Positions 11,901-22,382 of a stretch of DNA of 64,000 bases are shown here, piece after piece. Origin of the DNA: Carnegiea gigantea (Eukaryota > Streptophyta > Magnoliopsida > Caryophyllales > Cactaceae); assembly GCA_029747015.1 (NCBI GenBank), contig JAKOGI010000007.1, positions 516,001 to 580,000 on the forward strand, written 5' to 3'. Each line of letters begins with the position of its first letter. Position 1 is the stretch's first letter. Under the pieces are notes generated by a model. That model had not been told where the DNA came from, made no database searches, and saw only the letters and a program-made list of their open reading frames with translations. The position numbers and the translations under genes are program-made.

Positions 11901-12923
11901 ATCTATCCCAATAACACGGAGACAAACCATGTAATTGAAAACCAAAGCGCCAAAACTGTTATCAAGTGTGACTGGTTTGGCATACTTGACAAAGGGAAGA
12001 AAAGTGGCAAAAGAGGCTAGGTGCTGTTAAATGAGTCCAAACTCTCTTTGATGAAGTGAACACTGATATTTAGGTATGACGATTTAGCATATCTCCATGT
12101 CTATCTCCAACATACTCAATTCTTCAAAAGATTACCCCCACAACTAAAAATCATCTTTGTTTGATGAAGTTTTTGGTGGTGTAGCTTATCAACCAGCTAA
12201 TACCTTTCTCGGGTTTTGCAATATTCTCACCAAAGTGTTCAATCCATCCAATTCAATATGATTCAAACCATTTAATTGATAACCAAAGGCACCTCGACTC
12301 CATTACAGACTGTTTCACAAAGTGCCCCAAAATCCATCAAATTCAACTTCAATATGAATTATATGATATCTTGCTCCCAAAATTATTCTTTTTAGACATG
12401 AACTATCAACTATACTTGGGAATTGACATAGCAGTTCGATTCGATACACTCCCATAAACTAAACATGGACAAATTCCTTGTTGCACAAATCACAGTTTAT
12501 TGACAATTGAAAGTACTATTTCTGAATTCTCAATCAAACCGATTCTTACCACTGCACCGGTGTCCATGTGGCTGATATCGGCGGTAACACCAGGGGTGTT
12601 AACGACGTCGTATAAGTGAAGCACAGAGACAAGTGGGTTCATCTTCATGAGCATAGAAAGGGGTTGACCGATCCCACCAGCTGCGCCCAGTATGGCCACT
12701 TTGAACCCTGGTGATGCACCTTTTGCTCTGCAATTCTCCCAACCCAGATTCATACTACTACCTTCCATCATCTATTTCATCATCGTTATTCAAATTCAGC
12801 CTCCAATTTTAAGCATACAACAGAAAAAATCGAAGAGAGAGAAATGGAAACCTGGGAATTGGAAGGGAGAAGATGAGCTGCGATTCGAGCGATCCTTTGA
12901 TTCGCATTCGAAGTGCCCTGCAT
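8936..12923 (-). CDS. PMDH: Peroxisomal (glyoxysomal) NAD-malate dehydrogenase, 9 exons, 358 aa
   Basis: It interconverts malate and oxaloacetate with NAD(H) in peroxisomes, serving beta-oxidation, the glyoxylate cycle and photorespiration. Exons on the minus strand: 12852-12923, 12550-12771, 11221-11535, 10567-10656, 10387-10470, 9719-9754, 9335-9424, 9122-9216 and 8936-9008. They total 1077 nt with matching phases. Residues 10-18, RIARIAAHL, are a PTS2 peroxisomal signal; an in-frame stop lies upstream of this ATG. GAAGGIG at 53-59 is the NAD-binding loop, [15 protein letters not shown] the substrate loop, and His222 in VVGGHAG the catalytic base. The protein ends GVSFARK, close in length to the 354-356 residue homologues. 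Intron 7 has a GC donor (CAG|GCATGT) with an AG acceptor. The middle of intron 2 is a tandem duplication. Confidence 0.95.
11600..12293. repeat. Diverged tandem duplication inside PMDH intron 2
   Basis: Copy A (about 11600-11952) and copy B (about 11971-12293) share an ordered series of phrases: atacttgacaaagggaag, gatttagcatatct, aaccaaag and others. They differ by many substitutions and small indels, so the duplication is not recent. It lies wholly within the intron. Confidence 0.75.
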
Positions 12924-14896
12924 CTTAATTCGTCTTTAATTTGGGGAATCGAAGAACTGGGTATGAATAATTGTAGTTTTGATCTTTTTCTGGATTTCTG
13001 GGTTGAAGAGTAAGATGAAGATTGATTGAATTTGTTTTGATTTTGGGATGAATTGTTAGATAGATGTTGCTTACAAGGAATTCCAAGCGTGCCACTTATT
13101 GGTGCGAAAAGTTCAGAGCCCTAACTCTGGAGGTTTTATTTTGCTTTTATCTTTTTTTAAGCTCGGCTATGGCTTCTCAAGATTAATCTGTGCTTCTGCT
13201 TCAACATTTTCCTTTGCTTGAATCACTGATTTATTAATCTTTCCTATAAGATACTTAAGAATCATCAAGATTCCAAAATAATGAAAAGAAAATGGTTCAA
13301 ATAAAAGCTACATCACCATCTTATTAAAAAATATAGATATATATTCACCTACGAATGTGAAAATTATCATTTACTGTCCACCTTATGTATATATATATAT
13401 ATTATCTTATAAAAATGGAAAACTTCTGAAAATCAATTCAGATATGTATTTTCCAGTGAAAAAAAAAAATTGAACATGAAATAATGTGTGTAATATCTAC
13501 ATATATGCTTGTATAAATAAATCTGTATGCATGGAATTCCTATCGCAATAAATGATATAATCCACTCATGAAGCAACACACTTATAGACAGAGAGGTCTT
13601 AGGTGAATTAAAATACTCCCTTTATCTTATCTTTAGTGTTGAAGTATTCGTTTTGTCTGTTTTATGGTATTGTTGATTTTTTTTTTTCCTTAATGAATTT
13701 ATTTGTATTTTCATCAAGAAGGAATTTTAACCTTGTACAATGAACTATGCTATTCATTGTCATACTATTTTCAAATTAGATGCTATGGATCTGTTTTTTT
13801 CAACTGGTCATTAAAATTTATCATCAGCGTTCATTAGTACTAATTAGCATTGAGTATTAATTACTACTATTTAGCATTCATCAGTATTATCATCAGTTGT
13901 CGGTACTGATCAATAATAAATTACCTATAATAAATTAAAAAAAATAAACGAGTTAAATATAGTAGACAAATAGGCAGCATGAAACGGAGAGATCAGATTT
14001 TACCTGTAAGAGAAATTCTAGGTTGGAATATATCTTTGATAGCATTAGATGATTCCATGCTTTGCAAATCAGTAATCACTCTTTGGGACCTGGAGTTTTA
14101 GCTAGCCTTCAATTTGCGGATACTTCACTGCGACGCTACCTTCGATTTGCGTGCTGATGCGTGAATCATGATGCTTCGATCGTTGCCGGCACGGCTCGAG
14201 GTGTCTACTCCCCTGTTTTGGTGTTTCATGCTTAATATGGCTCGGCTTTATATAGAAATTTATAGTATTATTTTGAGAAGTGGTTAGTACTCTTTTCCTT
14301 ATGTGAGAGTTTGAGGGTTTAAACTCAGTTCAAGATTAGGTTTGTCTTTATCCTTCTCTCTTGCTTATCATATTTCTTTTGTTCAATCACAAAGACTGCA
14401 TATGAGCTTGCAGGACGAAAGACAAGCAAAGGAAAATCTCACTTTGCTTTTTTCTACAACCAGATTAAGCGGTCGGTTCCAGCTAGTAACTTTTCTTGGA
14501 CATGCAACATTTTGTTCCTTTCAGTTTCTTTTAACAATAGAAACTAAACAAATAATGATTCTTTATTTTATTACCATGTATTACCCCTTTACGATTTTGC
14601 GTCACGCAATTCAAATGATAATATGGGCAATTCAAATCATATATGTATGTAAAATGAAAGCTTTATAGCTGGGATCATCACCTTGGAAATTCTTATGTAA
14701 AGAGGTAATATAATCTTTATAACCTTGAATTCTTTATATATCTTCATATTAATGACGCGTCATGTTATTCCAAACAAATATCATAATCATTGTGTATACT
14801 CTCCTTTAAAAATCAATTAAAATAACTATCATATATGCTAGAAGGTATATTCAGTTTTATTTGTGTAAAAAAGAAAATTCATATAGCCTAAAATAG
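12924..14896. other. Intergenic: PMDH promoter side, no further gene seen
   Basis: The left end should contain the 5'UTR and promoter of the leftward PMDH gene. The rest is AT-rich, with a short TA-rich run near 13385-13405 and a GC-richer island at about 14090-14210 in which I recognise nothing. No coding sequence supported. Confidence 0.5.
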
Positions 14897-15469
14897 CACA
14901 ATAACAACAACTTCCAGTGTAGATCCCACTTTCACGGAATCTGGAGGATTCTGATATAAGCGACTTTACCTTTGCATGTATGATTAGCACACACAGGTGA
15001 AGAAAGATGAGCCGTATCAGAACACAAGTGATGGCAACGCGTAATGACCACTAAAATCAAGTAAATTGATTAGCACACACAAGTGAATAAATGAATAATA
15101 ATAAATGTACAGGACCACGCCTAACCGTACATGCTCTTTGGGACCGAGGGAAGGGTAAGTGCCAAACTACATAAAGTCATCAGCCTTAATTCTAAACCTC
15201 CAGAACTTCATACACTGAGTCATGTCATCCGGTAATTCTAATGTCCTCAAATCGTGTCTAACAACTTCGTCCCAATTCTTCTTAGGCCTACCTCGACCTC
15301 TTTTACCTTCTAGAGGAACAATCAATTCACAACTCCTCACTAGTGCATTCATACTCATTCTCCTTATATGGCCAAACTGTCTAACTCTAGCATATCTCAT
15401 CTTATCCTCTATTGATGTCATTCCTACTCTGTTCTTAATCACTACATTTTTAATCCTATCTAATTTGGT
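14897..15469 (-). mobile_element. RTE-like LINE, 5'-truncated 3' end
   Basis: On the minus strand an open frame from about 15469 to 15167 reads TKLDRIKNV, then RQFGHIRRMSMNALVR and GKRGRGRPKKNWDEVVRHDL, ending in MKFWRFRIKADD. This is the typical C-terminal tail of plant RTE-clade reverse transcriptase ORFs (FGHVRRM...GRGRPKKTW pattern). Downstream, 14897-14975 ends in a TTG-type tail (GTTGTTGTTATTG), as expected for RTE 3' ends. The reverse-transcriptase core and 5' part are missing. A second copy of the tail occurs at 56898-56985. Confidence 0.75.
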
Positions 15470-16031
15470 TTATATAGCCTGAAATGGCAATAAACAATAA
15501 AGCATCTAATACTCCACGTACACGAAACCAGGCACATGGAGGATGACACATGTAAAAATCAATACAATGAAATGAAGGGAACAGATAAAGCAATAGAACC
15601 AGTGACAAAGCGAATAACAGATAAAGCTAAGTAATCACACTTGTTGCATTCACTCTTGTCAATCTCTTCTATGGAGAGGAGCAAATGGAAACACACCTCA
15701 CGTTTCACATTCACATTAATTTCACTCCTTTGAGCCTTCTCCATTGGTAATTGTTTTAAGACAAAAAGCATGCCGCTTCCTTCCTATCTAAACGGCACTA
15801 AAGTTGTTATCTTCTACCCCACATAACAATTACAACAAGACATACTTAATCCTTGACACATGAAAAACATAGCCAAACACATCCGATATTTCACATAATA
15901 TGCTTAATTTCACCACCCCCTCTGGCTATTTTCATGTGGTTCTGCGAACTTTTCTCCCATTCTCCCTGATTTTTTTTAGTCTCTATACACGTAACTTCAT
16001 TAAATGTTAATGATTTGGATTGCATCATTAG

Positions 16032-16087
<56 letters not shown>

Positions 16088-16683
16088 TCTTGTTTTTTGA
16101 TTTTTTTACCTAGATGAAATCAAGTTAATATTGATCTAATGATCCATAAAGGGTTAAACCTCCCCATCGCTAATTTTGTTCATTACATATGACTTCAGTC
16201 CAGGAGATCAGATCATTTGAATCAACCTGTATCGGTATTAGATATGTGGCTCATTTAATTTAAAAGATTAAAAGAAATTAGAAAAGACTAAAAAAATTTA
16301 GGCGTTGTATCTATTTCTATAATTTAAAAATTAAAAAAACAAATGTAAAAATTTAATAGAAGTGTAAGAAAGTGAAAGGCTCTAAAGTGAAATATTAGGG
16401 GATAAGTTAAAAAAGAAGAGGGGCGAAATTTCGTGCCAACTTTTGCCTCGTTTTGTGTCTAATTAAACCCCTTTTTTCCATGCAAATTAATTCCCAGTTA
16501 AACTTTACTGTTCCCAACCGTTTACCTCCTTCCTCCTCCCTCCCTCCTTTCAAATTTCCACATCCTCCCCGCCCCAACCCACCCCCCAAAAACACAAAAC
16601 CGAGACCGAAAAAACCACCATCCCCACACCCCACTTCCACTGTCACTCTCTCTCCAACATTTCTGTCTCTCCTCTCTCAGAAA
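15470..16683. other. Intergenic and 5' region of the HSL2-like gene
   Basis: Non-coding sequence. It includes a long TA microsatellite and, from about 16490 to 16683, a strongly pyrimidine-rich stretch typical of a plant 5'UTR. This stretch happens to be open in frame with the kinase gene, but it is low-complexity and precedes the signal-peptide methionine. Confidence 0.5.
16033..16083. repeat. (TA)n microsatellite
   Basis: About 25 uninterrupted AT/TA dinucleotides, some 600 bp upstream of the HSL2-like start codon. Confidence 0.95.
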
Positions 16684-19600
16684 ATGTCTTTGTTTCTCTT
16701 ACTCTTCTTCTGTTCTCTCTCTTATGTTGCTTCTCTGCCCAGTGATGCTGAAGTTCTCATTCGGGTCAAGAATGCCCAGATATCCGACCCGAATAACCGC
16801 CTCAGTAACTGGGTCATCTCTGATGGTCATGATGATCATCATGGGGATGATTCATTGCCATGTAAGTGGACTGGCATTTTGTGTAACTCCAACTCCTCTG
16901 TAATCTCCATACATCTTCGAGACCTCGGGTTATCGGGTGAGTTTCCCTCTGGTTTTTGCCGCGTTCGGACCCTCCAGAACATCTCCATTGCCGATAACTA
17001 CTTCGAAGGAGCCATCTCTATGCAGTCCCTCTCTCTCTGCTCTCAACTCTCCTCCCTCAACCTCTCCAGCAACAACTTCGCCGGAAAATTGCCGGGCCTC
17101 TCGCCGGAATTCACTAATCTCTACTCACTCGACCTCTCGATCAACAACTTCTCCGGCGAAATTCCGGCGAGTTTTGGAAACTTGCCGGCATTGCGTGTGC
17201 TCCGGCTGTTTGGAAACTCCCTCACCGGTTCCGCCATCCCTGAGTTCTTCATCAATCTTACTGAGTTGACTCACCTTGAACTCGCCTACAATCTTTTTGC
17301 ACCGTCGGAGATTCCGCCGGCGATCGGGAACTTATCGAACCTCCAGATTCTCTGGCTCACTCGGTCAAATCTCGTCGGGAAAATTCCAGACTCAATTTGT
17401 CGACTCAAATCGTTAAAGAATTTCGATGTTGCTACGAATTCTCTCAGCGGAGAAATTCCTCGTTGCATCGGCAATATGAGCAGCCTCGTTCAACTAGAGC
17501 TCTACGAGAACCAACTTTCCGGCGAGTTGCCGGAAACTCTGGGAGATTTGAAGAACTTGCTCTTCTTCGACGTTTCGCAGAACAATCTCACCGGAATCCT
17601 GCCGGAAGGCCTCGCTAGTTTGCCTCTCATGTCGTTGAATCTCAACGACAATCGATTTCATGGGAAAATACCTGGAATATTAGCACAGAATCGCAATCTC
17701 TATCAGTTGAAGCTCTTCAACAACAGTTTTTCCGGTGAATTACCGGCAGATTTGGGATTGAATTCGAATTTGGAGGAGTTCGATGTTTCAACTAACAAAC
17801 TCTCAGGCAAATTGCCGATTAATCTTTGTCACAATCAAAATCTTGGGCAGATTATCGTCTTCAACAACAATTTTTCCGGTGATTTTCCAGAATCTTACGA
17901 GAACTGCAGTTCATTAGCTTATTTACGAATTCATTACAACAATTTCTCCGGTGAATTTCCGCGCGGAATTTGGAGCTTACCTCGACTTTATTTTGCTGAG
18001 ATGACTCACAATAGATTTGAAGGTGTTCTTCCTCCTACAATTGCCAATGCTCCAGAGGTGACTAACCTTCTAATTTCTAGAAATACTTTTTCTGGAAAAT
18101 TGCCGGATGAAATTTGCAGATTGAAGAAGTTAACTGTTCTTGATTTGAGCAGCAATCAATTTAGTGGGGAATTGCCAAAATGTATGACTTCATTGATGAA
18201 CTTGCAGACGATTGACTTGCAAGATAACATGTTTTCCGGTAAGTTTCCGAGCAATGTGAACTCATGGATTCACTTGACAGAGTTGAATGTGTCGAGAAAC
18301 CAGTTTTCCGGTGAGATACCGAGCCAATTAGGTGATCTGCCTGTTCTGACGTATTTAGACTTGTCGGAAAATTCATTTTCCGGTAGGATTCCGGTGGAGT
18401 TAACGAAGCTTAAGCTCAACAAGTTCAACATTTCGGATAATAATTTGGAAGGTCAAGTGCCTTGGGGCTTTAACCGAGATTTTTACGTGTACAGTTTGTT
18501 TGGTAACCCGAAACTTTGCAGCTCGGATCTCAAACCTTTGCATCCATGCCCGAAACCAAGGCCCATATCCCTCTATCTCATCACTGTCTTGGGTGTTCTA
18601 GCTTTTATCCTCTTGTCCTCTATATTATGGCTGCACAAAACTAAGCTTCAAGCAAGCAGTGTCAAGTTAAACAAAAACTGCCGTTACAAGTTAACCACGT
18701 TTCAGCCACTCCGGTTCAATGAGCAAGATATAGTCCCTCACCTAACTGAGAAGAACCTGATCGGGTCCGGTGGATCGGGTCAGGTTTACCGCGTCATGCT
18801 GAAATCGGGTCAGGCAGTGGCCGTCAAGAAGCTGTGGGGCGGAAACAAGAACTCGGATATGGATTTACTATTTATGTCTGAGGTTGAGACCCTAAGGTGG
18901 GTACGTCATGGCAACATTGTGAAGTTATTGTTCAGTTGCATTGGAGAGGATTTTCGTATGTTGGGCTATGAGTATATGTCGAATGGGAGTTTAGGCGACA
19001 TTCTACATGGGGCGAAGAGTGCTAGACTCCTAGAGTGGCCTCAAAGGTTCGCCATTGCATTGGGTGCGGCTAAAGGCTTGGCGTACTTGCACCATGATTG
19101 CGTCCCTGCCATTGTGCATCGTGATGTGAAGTCAAATAACATCTTGCTGGATGATGAGTTCATGCCTCGACTAGCAGATTTTGGGCTCGCTAAGCCACTG
19201 TTGAGGCAGAACAGTTTGGGTGAGGAGGAGAGTGTCATGGCAATGTCTCGAGTTGCTGGCTCATGTGGCTACCTTGCACCTGGTATGGTTTCACTATGTG
19301 TTCCTTTCATCTGTTTATTATTATGGGTGATATTTCTTGAGTTTCATTCCGTGAACTTGAAAATATACTCATTTGTCACGACCTATAATCAATAATCTGT
19401 ATAATCAAACTAGCACGTATTTTGTTCACGCTACATTTTATTATATGCATAAGATTGTTGTAAGATTCAATTGATTGGTATTTTATGAATTGTGGTCGAA
19501 TTTTAGTAAGTTATAAGCTATGCAATAAAATAGTAAGCCAGTACAGTGCTAAGCACCGTGGAACCTAGGTTTCGAAAGTTTTGAATTATGTAATAAAACA

Positions 19601-20502
19601 AGGGGTTCACTCTGGCTTTGTCTAAGACAGCTGCGTTTGTTTGATCTTTGTAATTTTTCTTGTGTATATGTGGTTTGTGCGCCAGTCCGCCCAATGAGTC
19701 ATGGCATTGCATGGTGCTCTTCATGTGGCCATGTCCGTGAGAAAAGTGTAGCATACTTGAATTGACTAAAGTTTGAAAGATTGTCAGTTTGCTTGGGGGC
19801 CTTTATGCTTGAATGCTTGACAAGACCTATGGACAAATGTCTTTAAAGATTAGCAGACATTGGCCTGGCGAAATTGTGGAAATTTTTGACCTGTGTACCA
19901 AGCATATAGACAAATACCATGCATCATTAGTGTCCCAGAACCTTCAATAATGGGATGTTTCGAGGGAAAGCATCATTGAAGTATTTGGATATGCAAATCT
20001 TAAGTTGAAATCCATACATTTACTACCTGTATAATGCCTGATTTGTTAAATTTGTGTCATGTGTTCTAGATTACAATATACGTTGAGCTTGACAATTTTC
20101 GTCATCTAGTAGCAAATATCACTAATATTATACTTTCCAAACTACTTGTTGGCAGAGTATGCATATACGCTTAAAGTGACAGAGAAAAGCGACGTGTATA
20201 GTTTTGGGGTGGTATTAATGGAGTTAGTCACCGGAAAACGACCGAACGATCCTTTCTTTGGGGAGAACAAAGATATAGTGAAGTGGGTGACCGAGAGGGT
20301 GCTAGATACCGTAGACTTGGAGCGAACAAATTGGATCGTAGACCCAAGAATGAATGCATCTACATGCAACCACAAAGATATCAAGAAGACAATTGACGTG
20401 GCCATACTCTGTACATCATCATTTCCTATGACCAGGCCATCTATGAGAAGAGTTGTGGAGCTGCTAAGAGACAACACCACGACAACACCTAATGTAAAGT
20501 GA
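16684..20502 (+). CDS. HSL2: HAESA-LIKE 2 type LRR receptor kinase, 2 exons, 981 aa
   Basis: It is predicted to be a plasma-membrane receptor kinase of subfamily XI; HAESA/HSL2 perceive IDA-type peptides and control abscission and cell separation. Exons are 16684-19282 and 20156-20502 (2946 nt). I start at [17 protein letters not shown] because it gives a signal peptide followed directly by the [18 protein letters not shown] segment of the family. There are about 20 LRRs to residue ~600, a TM segment at ~627-648, then the kinase: glycine loop GSGGSGQV (~693), Lys715 in AVKKLWG, HRD Asp814 and DFG Asp832, so an RD kinase with all catalytic residues. The intron splits the Glu codon of APE (G|AG). 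Length is close to Arabidopsis HSL2 (993). Odd residues are LGYE where relatives have LVYE, and [12 protein letters not shown] and HAESA itself are less similar. Confidence 0.92.
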
Positions 20503-22212
20503 CCATCTTAATTAATCTCTAGTGCTATATATATATAGGATGGCATGCCTGTTTTAGGCACTATGTATGCTTTTTACTTCCCTCAAATGCTACGCATTCT
20601 TGAAATTACTACGACACTAGCATGCATGTTCTTGAGATTTGAGGGTTAATGCACATTTAGCAAATGGGCTCATGCGGTAGAAAGGTGAAAATTTCAGATC
20701 TTGGATGGTAACTTGTTCGCTTCTTGATTACGGCCCAGACATAGTGGGCCCTCTTCCAGCTGTGTTAAAATTGCCCACCTTATCAATTGGACTAGACCTT
20801 GATGTGTCCATTGTACTGACAGCATTATCTAAACCAGCGAGATCGTGAGTTTGAAGAGTTGTCCGTGAAAAATTCTTTCACTGGTGGCTGATAAAATTAT
20901 GGGTTTAGATGTTTAATAAGGCTGTGCAACTGTGCAAGAGGAGAAAATCCAAAGATTACACCATTTGTGAACACAACCCAACAAATTTTTTTAATTAAAA
21001 AATTCATAAATTCAAAGCTTCTGTTGCTTAAAGAACAACTCAAAGCTAACGGGGTGTAAGGAGAGTCAAAAATAAAAATGAAAGGTAGGATTTCAGTAGA
21101 CAATCTTTTGCGGATTTAGTGACAAATTATATTTCTTTGTAGCTGCCATTGGAATTCTTAATATGTCTTTTTTTGATATAACTATGTGCTATACTGGCAT
21201 AAATTAGTTTGCATCATAAGGTGGAGATACTGCGCATTATTTAATAATAGACTTATTTAAAATCATATGTACTTTTTTTTTATGTAGTTTCACTCCATAA
21301 AAATTTAAAAACTACGGATATTTGGAAATTTAAGAAGCTTCTTAACTTACACTAAAAGTGACACCCAGTAACTAAGGTTTAATGACTATCATCTTAACCA
21401 TAATGGCCATTTTTTTTAAACTGCTCCTTAGGCTATCACTATATCCTAATTATCGCCATTACATTTGAGGTTAACTTGAGGATGTAAAGTTAGAAATCTC
21501 ATTATTTATAAGGATATCTAGTTGATCATTAGTGGGCTGCGGGCACAAGGAGCTGATGACACGAGCCCAATTATATTGGGCTGTCATTGAGCATTCGTGT
21601 CTTTTTTTTTTAATCGTTAATGTCATGAGGTTGACATACCAATAAACCATTTTCATTCTTCACCTATCTCCGGTATTTTTTGTTCATCATCTTCCCTTAT
21701 TAGACTTGCACCAAAAAAAAAGATTAAATCTTCTCTTATTAATCCTATCTACGACATTTTAAAATGTTATTTTAAATTATTCTAGTACGCATACTACATT
21801 TTTTTCCTTCCTCTACTCCACCAAAAAAAAAAAAAGTGTTTATTTCAAAAGATGGAGAGATGCAGGATTGAAATATACAACCCAAAAAGGAGTGGATTTC
21901 CAGCCAGAAATATTTTTGATCCAAGCTAATATTAACCTCTTGTAACATGCCGCCAATATTGCCGCTTCCCTACAGTAAACTGTAGGTTTTCAAAATTTAA
22001 AATTCAAACTTAGAAAAAGACTCATCGCCCGAAAATCGGGGGCAACGATGGTTAATTGTACAGCTGTCACCGTTAGTCAGATTAGCCATTCACGCTCTGC
22101 GCCCCTGTTAATCCTCCCTGTAACCACCTGTTCCTTTTTTCTTTTATTTTAAAAAAAAACGATTATTTTTCCAATTTTTCCTCCATACCTGTATCTGCTA
22201 CCTCCGCTGCAA
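20503..22212. other. Intergenic between HSL2-like gene and first alpha-tubulin gene
   Basis: HSL2 3'UTR at the left and tubulin promoter at the right. In between is AT-rich DNA with several A/T homopolymers. The last 170 bases share ordered motifs with the promoter of the second tubulin gene (GTTAG, ATTAGC, CCCTGTAACCA). No gene seen. Confidence 0.5.
22067..22077 (-). promoter_or_regulatory. Possible MSA-like (mitosis-specific activator) element
   Basis: On the minus strand the sequence reads ACTAACGGTGA, with the AACGG core and 9 of 11 positions of the YCYAACGGYYA consensus. It lies about 140 bp upstream of the tubulin TATA box. Only suggestive; such short matches occur by chance. Confidence 0.25.
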
Positions 22213-22218
22213 TATAAG
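22213..22218 (+). promoter_or_regulatory. TATA box of the first alpha-tubulin gene
   Basis: TATAAG followed by acactacgctctctcc; the second tubulin gene has TATAAATA at the equivalent place followed by ctacgccctcttc. It lies 170 bp before the ATG, leaving a pyrimidine-rich leader. Confidence 0.7.
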
Positions 22219-22300
22219 ACACTACGCTCTCTCCCTCCTCCCCATTCAAAATTTCCCTTGTAGTTCTCTTCTTTCTCTTTCTAGTTCTTCAATCCCTAAA

Positions 22301-22324
22301 GAAGGCGTCTTCATAAACGCCTTC
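22301..22324 (+). promoter_or_regulatory. 5'UTR hairpin of alpha-tubulin gene 1
   Basis: GAAGGCGT, an 8-base loop CTTCATAA, then ACGCCTTC form a perfect 8-bp stem, 59 bases upstream of the ATG. The identical 24 bases occur in the leader of the second tubulin gene. A role in translation or mRNA stability is inference. Confidence 0.7.
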
Positions 22325-22382
22325 GTATTCTGTTTTCTCTCTCTTAATCCTCTTCGTTCAGATCTAAAATTTCTCTGCGAAA

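Noticed and set aside
14090..14210. GC-richer island suspected to be an exon
   Set aside because: No sustained frame, splice context or family motif on either strand.
16453..16683. 77-residue Pro-rich N-terminal extension of the HSL2-like kinase
   Set aside because: Pyrimidine-rich leader that happens to be open; the signal peptide and family alignment begin at 16684.
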